DNA from: JAIXWP01 sp044371755
GTDB taxonomy: Bacteria > Bacteroidota > Bacteroidia > Flavobacteriales_D > Sanyastnellaceae
DNA: 18,555 nt
NCBI GenBank assembly: GCA_044371755.1
Contig: JBILSZ010000052.1
Span: forward strand, 1-18,555
Reading direction: 5' to 3'
Shown: in pieces, positions 14,408-18,555 of the stretch
How positions within the stretch are numbered: position 1 is the stretch's first letter
Layout: each line of letters starts with the position of its first letter
Program-made: the position numbers and the translations under genes
The notes under the pieces: model-generated
Databases searched by the model: none
What the model was told of the DNA's origin: nothing
What the model saw: the letters and a program-made list of their open reading frames with translations, nothing else

Positions 14408-16271
14408 CCGAACTCATGGGTTGAAGATTAATAGTCTTGCCAAGCTCCACTTGCTTTCCGCTTATGATGTCGATTCCCGATTTCGATGATTTGATGTGTT
14501 CTTCGAATCGATTGAGTGATAGCACTGTTTCTTTCGACGCAGTGCTGTGGATGCACATTAGCTTTTCATTATTTTTTCCTAACCTAAAATAGACATAGGT
14601 ATCGTCTTCTGGCACATACTGCACGAAAGACGATTGTGCGATCCAACTGTTTTGCTTGCGCCAATTGAAGAGTTTGGAAGAAAAACTAAATGCTTCCTTT
14701 TGCTGAGCGCTCATATTATTTACATCAAACAAATTAAGAGTATCTCCAGGCCAGCCACCTGGAAAGTCTTTTCTAACCAGCGCATCTGGATTGGTGAATC
14801 CTGTCATCAGTATTTCATTTCCATAATACACGCACGGAATTCCTCGTAGGGTAGCTAGCAGAGACATTCCCATTTTCCATTTCGAAAAGTCTTCTCCTAC
14901 CATGCTGAAAAAACGACCCAAATCATGATTGTCGAGGAAGGTCACGCCATCGCTGGCATTTTTGTAAAGATAATCATGTGTAAGAGTCATTTGAATGCGA
15001 CGAAGTCCTTCTTCCCAACCAAACTTTTCATTAAGGCCTTTTGTAATCGCGAAGTAGAGTTGAAAGTCCGTGACACCATCGAGTTGTGAGTCGAATTCTT
15101 TATTGAGATTGTTTTCTTTTGTAAACCAAGCCTGCACGGGAGATCCTTGAACCCATGTTTCGCCAAATATGTGTAGCGAGGGATATTCCTTCTTCAATGC
15201 TTTATTCAAATCGCTCATGAATTTCTGATCTGGATAAGGATAGGTGTCTATGCGAAAGGCATCGATTTCGGCATACTCTATCCACCAGATAGAATTTTGA
15301 ATGAGATATTTTGCAAGGTGAGGATCTTGTTGGTTCAAGTCAGGCATATGCTTATCAAACCAACCATCTTTCAATATTTTTTTATCGCGCTCAGATGCAT
15401 AAGGGTCCATGAGCAATTCAGTGCGGTAATTGGTGCGAGTGAACTCTGAAAACCAATGCACCCAATTGCTATCAGGAAGGTTTTTAAATGCATAGTGCTC
15501 ATTCCCCCAATGGTTGTAAACGACATCCCAAACTGTTTTAATGCCTTTATTGTGGAGTTTTTTTGAGAGTGCTTTGAACTGTTCATTTGTCCCAAGTCTA
15601 GGATCTACCTTGTAAGAATCGGTTGCTGCGTAGCCATGATAACTTTCATAAGGTTGATTGTTTTCGAGAATAGGATTATACCAAATCGCTGTGAAGCCCA
15701 TATTCTCGATAAAGTCCAAGTGATTTTCGATTCCTTTTAGGTCACCACCATGGCGGCCTTTTAGCGCGGATCTATCAGCTTTTTCAAGCATTCCTTCCAT
15801 ATTGTCATTCGACGGATCGCCGTTTGCGAAGCGATCTGGGAAAACGAGATACATATTGTCTGCTTGGTTGAGACCTGCCGGTTTGAAACCTGAGCGGTTC
15901 AAAAGGGGATATTTGAATTTAGAGGGTTTCTTGTTGCCTTTTTTAATAAGTGATAACTCAACCTCGCCAGCCGCTTGACCTTTTTCGATTACAAGAGTGA
16001 CGTATTTATAGCATTTATTTTTCGCGTTCTCTTGTTGAGCGATTTTAATAAATTTCTCGCTAGTTGAAATTTCGTATTCCGCAATGTTGGCGCCCATTAC
16101 AAGAAGCTCTATGGTGTCAGTTTCCATGCCGACCCACCAATTTGGAGGATCAACCCTTTCGATGATATTTTGTTGTGAATAACTGTCAAAGGGAAGGGTT
16201 AAAATACCACTTAATGTACTAATAGTCAGTATTGATATGTGTTTTTTAATATCTTTTAATGAAAAATTCAT
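14388..16271 (-). CDS. GH13 alpha-amylase family enzyme (cyclomaltodextrinase/neopullulanase type, SusA-like)
   Basis: The ATG at 16271 gives 627 residues; a TTG two codons upstream is possible but unnecessary. A type I signal peptide (about 1-32, ending DSYSQ) predicts periplasmic export, and there is no lipobox. The N-terminal domain (VDPPNWWVGM, LLVMGANI) is the Cyc-maltodex_N beta-sandwich found in SusA-like enzymes. The GH13 barrel has region I DVVYNH, region II AFRIDTYPYP with nucleophile Asp342, region III FGETW with acid/base Glu371, and region IV FLDNHD with Asp450, so all three catalytic acids are present. A C-terminal all-beta domain ends at 627. It should cleave alpha-1,4 bonds of maltodextrins, cyclodextrins or pullulan fragments; exact specificity cannot be read. 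It is divergent from the four-repeat T9SS protein 82 bases away and overlaps the thioesterase tail-to-tail by 20 bases. Confidence 0.93.
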   Translation of the reverse strand: MNFSLKDIKKHISILTISTLSGILTLPFDSYSQQNIIERVDPPNWWVGMETDTIELLVMGANIAEYEISTSEKFIKIAQQENAKNKCYKYVTLVIEKGQAAGEVELSLIKKGNKKPSKFKYPLLNRSGFKPAGLNQADNMYLVFPDRFANGDPSNDNMEGMLEKADRSALKGRHGGDLKGIENHLDFIENMGFTAIWYNPILENNQPYESYHGYAATDSYKVDPRLGTNEQFKALSKKLHNKGIKTVWDVVYNHWGNEHYAFKNLPDSNWVHWFSEFTRTNYRTELLMDPYASERDKKILKDGWFDKHMPDLNQQDPHLAKYLIQNSIWWIEYAEIDAFRIDTYPYPDQKFMSDLNKALKKEYPSLHIFGETWVQGSPVQAWFTKENNLNKEFDSQLDGVTDFQLYFAITKGLNEKFGWEEGLRRIQMTLTHDYLYKNASDGVTFLDNHDLGRFFSMVGEDFSKWKMGMSLLATLRGIPCVYYGNEILMTGFTNPDALVRKDFPGGWPGDTLNLFDVNNMSAQQKEAFSFSSKLFNWRKQNSWIAQSSFVQYVPEDDTYVYFRLGKNNEKLMCIHSTASKETVLSLNRFEEHIKSSKSGIDIISGKQVELGKTINLQPMSSVMIELR

Positions 16272-16280
16272 ATTCAAAGC

Positions 16281-16308
16281 TTGTGTATTGGTAAAAATGC
16301 TATTTTTG
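16281..16308 (+). promoter_or_regulatory. Bacteroidota-type promoter of the four-repeat T9SS protein
   Basis: TTGTG at 16281 is followed by TATTTTTG (16301-16308), a perfect match to TAnnTTTG, with 17 bases between TTG and TA. The predicted start lies about 40 bases before the ATG at 16354. It sits in the 82-base divergent region shared with the amylase gene. For the amylase on the other strand only a weak -7-like AAGCTTTG (16284-16277) is visible. Confidence 0.65.
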
Positions 16309-16353
16309 GAAAGTGTTAAAAGTACACCAAGTATAACCCAAACAACAAATCAA

Positions 16354-18162
16354 ATGAAAAAAATCTACGCATTTCTTATTGCGGGTGTTTTTGCTTTCGC
16401 AGCGAAAGCTCAGACATCCGTAACTTTCAGTGTGGACATGAGCAGTCAAACCGTTTCAGCAAACGGCGTTCACATTGCAGGTAACTTCAGAGACAACAAT
16501 GGTGACGGCACGCCAGAAAATGCTGCCTACAACAACTGGGATCCAGCTGCTATAGCCCTTATGGACATGGGTAATGGTATATGGTCTGTAGAATTATCAT
16601 TGGTATCTGGAACTTATGAATTTAAATTTATCAATGATAATGCTTGGGGTGCTGATGAGGCTGCTCCAACGGCTTGTTCGGTAAGTGATTCTAATTCAAA
16701 TAGACAAATTATGGTAGGTGAGGCAGCTCAGACTTTTGGTCCAGTTTGCTTTGCAGAATGTGCAGCTTGTGGCACAAGCGTAGTGCGCTTCCGTGTGGAC
16801 ATGTCTTTAGTGGACGCAGACGAAGATGGTACTCCGGGTGAAGCAGGTGAAGATATCTGGCCAGCTGGCGTATCAGTAGCTGGTAATTTCCAAAATCCTG
16901 ACGCTGATGGCGATGGCTCTGGCGACTGGACTCCTGGCTTGGTATGGTTGACAGACGAAGATGGAGACATGGTTTATGAAGGAGAATACAATGTAGGCGC
17001 AATGGCTTCTATCACTTATAAGTTCATCAACGGTGATTCTTGGCTTTTACCAAATGAAAGCGTTTCTGGTGATTGTTCAGATGGAAGTGGTAATCGTCTT
17101 AGCGCTATCAGCGGTTCTGTGGTTCTTCCAGCAGTTTGTTGGAGTGCTTGCGGTTCTTGCGTTGCCCCAACTCCTGTTACTTTCAACGTTGACATGTCTC
17201 TTCAAACACTCGTAGGTAACGGTATTCACCTCGCTGGTTCTTTTGGTTCTTCTGGTTATGATCAGTGGAACCCAGGCGGTATCGAAATGTTGGATGGTGA
17301 TGGTGATGGAATTTATTCTGTAACGCTCAATCTTCAGCAAGGTGATTACAACTTCAAAGTTGTAAACGGAAATGGCTGGGATGCTCCAAACCTAAATGAA
17401 AACATTCCTGGTGAGTGTGCTATTGGTGGTAACAACAGAGGATTAACTGTGGGATCAGATCCTATCGAGTTGACTTTCTGCTACGGTCAGTGCTCAGCTG
17501 CTTGTATTTCAGATCCAGATCCAGCAACTGTAACTTTCCGCGTGGATATGACCAATGAAGTGGTGGCTGCTGAAGGAGTATTCATGATCTCAGGTTCTAC
17601 CAACCCAGCTTGGCAGGCAGGTGCTACACAAATGACAGATGGCGACGGTGATGGTATCTATGAGTGCAGCGTTCTCATGTCAGGACCTACAAGCGTACTT
17701 TACAAGTTTGTGAATGGTGATGTATCTAACCCAGTAAACGAAGAAGGCGTGGCAACAGCTACTTCTACTGGTATAGAAGCTTGTGGTCTTCCAAACGGTC
17801 TCGGTGGATTTAACAGAGCATTCAACAGAACTGGTTCTGATGAGGTATTGGCTTCAATTTGTTACAATTCTTGCGCTACTTGTATTGTAAATGTAGAAGA
17901 GGAAGAAGCCGTTTCAAACCTTTCTATTTTCCCAGTACCTGCAAATGATTTGTTGAATATTCGTTTTAACAATCAAAATGCACAGTCTGTGGTGATCAAC
18001 CTTGTTAACAATGTTGGTCAAATTGTTAGAAATATCAATTTGGGAACTGTAACTGGTGTTTCTAACGTTGAAATGGACGTAAACAACTTGGCATCAGGTG
18101 TTTATGCTGTTCAAATCAGCAATGGCAACAGTTCTGTAGTTCGTCAGATTGTAGTTCAGTAA
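16354..18162 (+). CDS. T9SS type A secreted protein with four starch-binding-like repeats
   Basis: I start at the ATG at 16354 (602 residues), where a type I signal peptide begins (1-19, ending AKA before Q20); longer in-frame starts upstream would cross the promoter. Four tandem domains start near residues 22, 142, 273 and 391, each opening with VTF-x-VDM or VRFRVDM, continuing with a G(V/I)-x-(V/I/L)AG-type strand, W-x-(P/A)G, a D-GDG-x-Y strand and (Y/F)(K/N)F-(I/V)NG, and closing with a Cys cluster. The fold looks like CBM20/CBM48-type or SusE/F-type glucan-binding beta-sandwiches; this is pattern-based. Residues 522-602 form a T9SS type A sorting domain (IFPVPANDLLNIRF, LASGVYAVQI). It has its own promoter and terminator, and codon choice favours C-ending codons (AAC, TTC, ATC) more than its neighbours, suggesting high expression. 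A role in binding alpha-glucan beside the amylase is inference. Confidence 0.85.
   Translation: MKKIYAFLIAGVFAFAAKAQTSVTFSVDMSSQTVSANGVHIAGNFRDNNGDGTPENAAYNNWDPAAIALMDMGNGIWSVELSLVSGTYEFKFINDNAWGADEAAPTACSVSDSNSNRQIMVGEAAQTFGPVCFAECAACGTSVVRFRVDMSLVDADEDGTPGEAGEDIWPAGVSVAGNFQNPDADGDGSGDWTPGLVWLTDEDGDMVYEGEYNVGAMASITYKFINGDSWLLPNESVSGDCSDGSGNRLSAISGSVVLPAVCWSACGSCVAPTPVTFNVDMSLQTLVGNGIHLAGSFGSSGYDQWNPGGIEMLDGDGDGIYSVTLNLQQGDYNFKVVNGNGWDAPNLNENIPGECAIGGNNRGLTVGSDPIELTFCYGQCSAACISDPDPATVTFRVDMTNEVVAAEGVFMISGSTNPAWQAGATQMTDGDGDGIYECSVLMSGPTSVLYKFVNGDVSNPVNEEGVATATSTGIEACGLPNGLGGFNRAFNRTGSDEVLASICYNSCATCIVNVEEEEAVSNLSIFPVPANDLLNIRFNNQNAQSVVINLVNNVGQIVRNINLGTVTGVSNVEMDVNNLASGVYAVQISNGNSSVVRQIVVQ
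16417..17883 (+). repeat. Four tandem protein repeats with a conserved Cys signature
   Basis: Each unit of roughly 115-130 residues has one Cys followed by a NR dipeptide (CSVSD..NR, CSDGS.NR, CAIGGNNR, CGLPNG..FNR) and ends in a cluster C-x3-C-x2/3-C (CFAECAAC, CWSACGSC, CYGQCSAAC, CYNSCATC). The repeats are divergent in DNA, so they are old duplications rather than recent ones. Confidence 0.8.
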
Positions 18163-18190
18163 GACGTTATAAACCAATAGGTTTCGGGAA

Positions 18191-18224
18191 TGCCCTCTCC
18201 TTCAAGGAGGGGGCATTTTTTTTT
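18191..18224 (+). terminator. Intrinsic terminator after the four-repeat protein
   Basis: TGCCCTCTCC pairs with GGAGGGGGCA (10 bp with one G-U wobble) around a TTCAA loop and is followed by nine T residues. It lies 28 bases beyond the stop codon. Confidence 0.92.
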
Positions 18225-18250
18225 GGTGAATAATGTTTTTTAAACAATGG

Positions 18251-18281
18251 TTTGCACCTTTTGCACAATCACTTATATTTG
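18251..18281 (+). promoter_or_regulatory. Bacteroidota-type promoter of the truncated secreted gene
   Basis: TTTG (18251-18254), 19 bases, then TATATTTG (18274-18281): an exact match to TTTG-N19-21-TAnnTTTG. The predicted leader before the ATG at 18326 is about 40 bases. This is the best promoter match in the window. Confidence 0.7.
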
Positions 18282-18325
18282 GCGTGATAATCTTAATCAC
18301 CTTAATACCCAAAATCAAGCAACAC

Positions 18326-18555
18326 ATGAAGAAAAGTCTACTTTTTCTTTTCGCAGCCTTAACCACTGCTCATGTTTCGGCTCAAGTTACAGGTGTTACT
18401 ATTGAACCGTTCTACACGGACGATGGAACAGTAACAGGATATCCTGCCGGACACACTACCTATAGAATTTACGCAGAATGTACGAACCCTGGCGACATGG
18501 TTCTCAGCGTTTCAGGTTCTGATATCGCGCCATTGGCTCTAAATGTTCCAGATGG
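18326..18555 (+). CDS. Secreted protein, 5' part only (paralogue of the protein at 8698)
   Basis: The ORF runs off the right edge after 76 complete codons. It starts with a type I signal peptide (1-19, core LLFLFAALTT, ending AHVSA before Q20). The mature part resembles the N-terminal part of the protein at 8698: both have a G-x-TYR-(L/I)-YA segment after about 45-50 residues, followed by a short strand region, and both signal peptides end AHVSA. By analogy the missing 3' end probably encodes a T9SS type A sorting domain. No enzymatic motif is visible. The gene is isolated from the previous one by a terminator and has its own promoter. Confidence 0.75.
   Translation, partial: MKKSLLFLFAALTTAHVSAQVTGVTIEPFYTDDGTVTGYPAGHTTYRIYAECTNPGDMVLSVSGSDIAPLALNVPD

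Noticed and set aside
16237..16353. N-terminal extension of the four-repeat protein
   Set aside because: The extra 39 residues would be read across the best promoter match and the opposing amylase start. A clean signal peptide begins at 16354.
16417..17883. Recent tandem duplication or CRISPR-like repeat array
   Set aside because: The repetition is at protein-domain level with divergent DNA and units of roughly 350-390 bases. There are no short direct repeats with spacers.

Overview
The window comes from a member of the Bacteroidota, most likely a Flavobacteriales lineage (Cryomorphaceae, Schleiferiaceae or Crocinitomicaceae-like; the family level is a guess). Support comes from AT-rich DNA, type IX secretion system (T9SS) C-terminal sorting domains of both type A and type B, PKD-repeat adhesin architecture, the Cys/Asp-rich 'GC.D..A.N.NP.A..DDGSC' motif, TAnnTTTG -7 promoter elements and an absence of clear Shine-Dalgarno sequences. 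No tRNA, rRNA, CRISPR array, insertion sequence or integrase is visible.

Layout. Bases 1-228 hold the tail of an upstream transcription unit, possibly including a 45-residue ORF. Bases 229-3459 encode an exported Tricorn-like S41 protease, closed by a strong intrinsic terminator. Bases 3577-8630 are a tight four-gene signalling operon: a multi-PAS histidine kinase, an Rcp1-type receiver, a kinase with an N-terminal receiver, and a second stand-alone receiver. The four genes are joined by a 1-base gap and two ATGA overlaps. Bases 8698-9666 encode a small T9SS cargo protein. It converges on a large PKD-repeat type B T9SS cargo on the minus strand (9670-12366), whose last codons contain a perfect 22-base GC-rich palindrome.

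Divergent from the PKD gene is an overlapping three-gene plus-strand unit: moaC, a MobA-like gene with a degenerate MobB-like N-terminal half, and a hotdog thioesterase. The thioesterase overlaps tail-to-tail with a minus-strand GH13 cyclomaltodextrinase/neopullulanase-type amylase. Divergent from the amylase, with a good Bacteroidota promoter, is a 602-residue T9SS cargo built of four repeats that resemble starch/glycogen-binding beta-sandwich domains. A strong terminator follows it. Another good promoter then drives a truncated paralogue of the 8698 secreted protein.

Working together (inference): the signalling operon looks like a self-contained phosphorelay with unknown input. The amylase and the four-repeat protein look like a compact alpha-glucan capture and degradation pair without SusC/SusD. 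The moaC/mobA genes serve molybdenum cofactor synthesis. The most unusual signals are the C8 and G8 tracts in the first kinase, the repeated Cys signature of the four-repeat protein, the A-B-A'-B' order of the PKD domains, the MobB-like pseudo-domain, and the two look-alike GC-rich hairpins.
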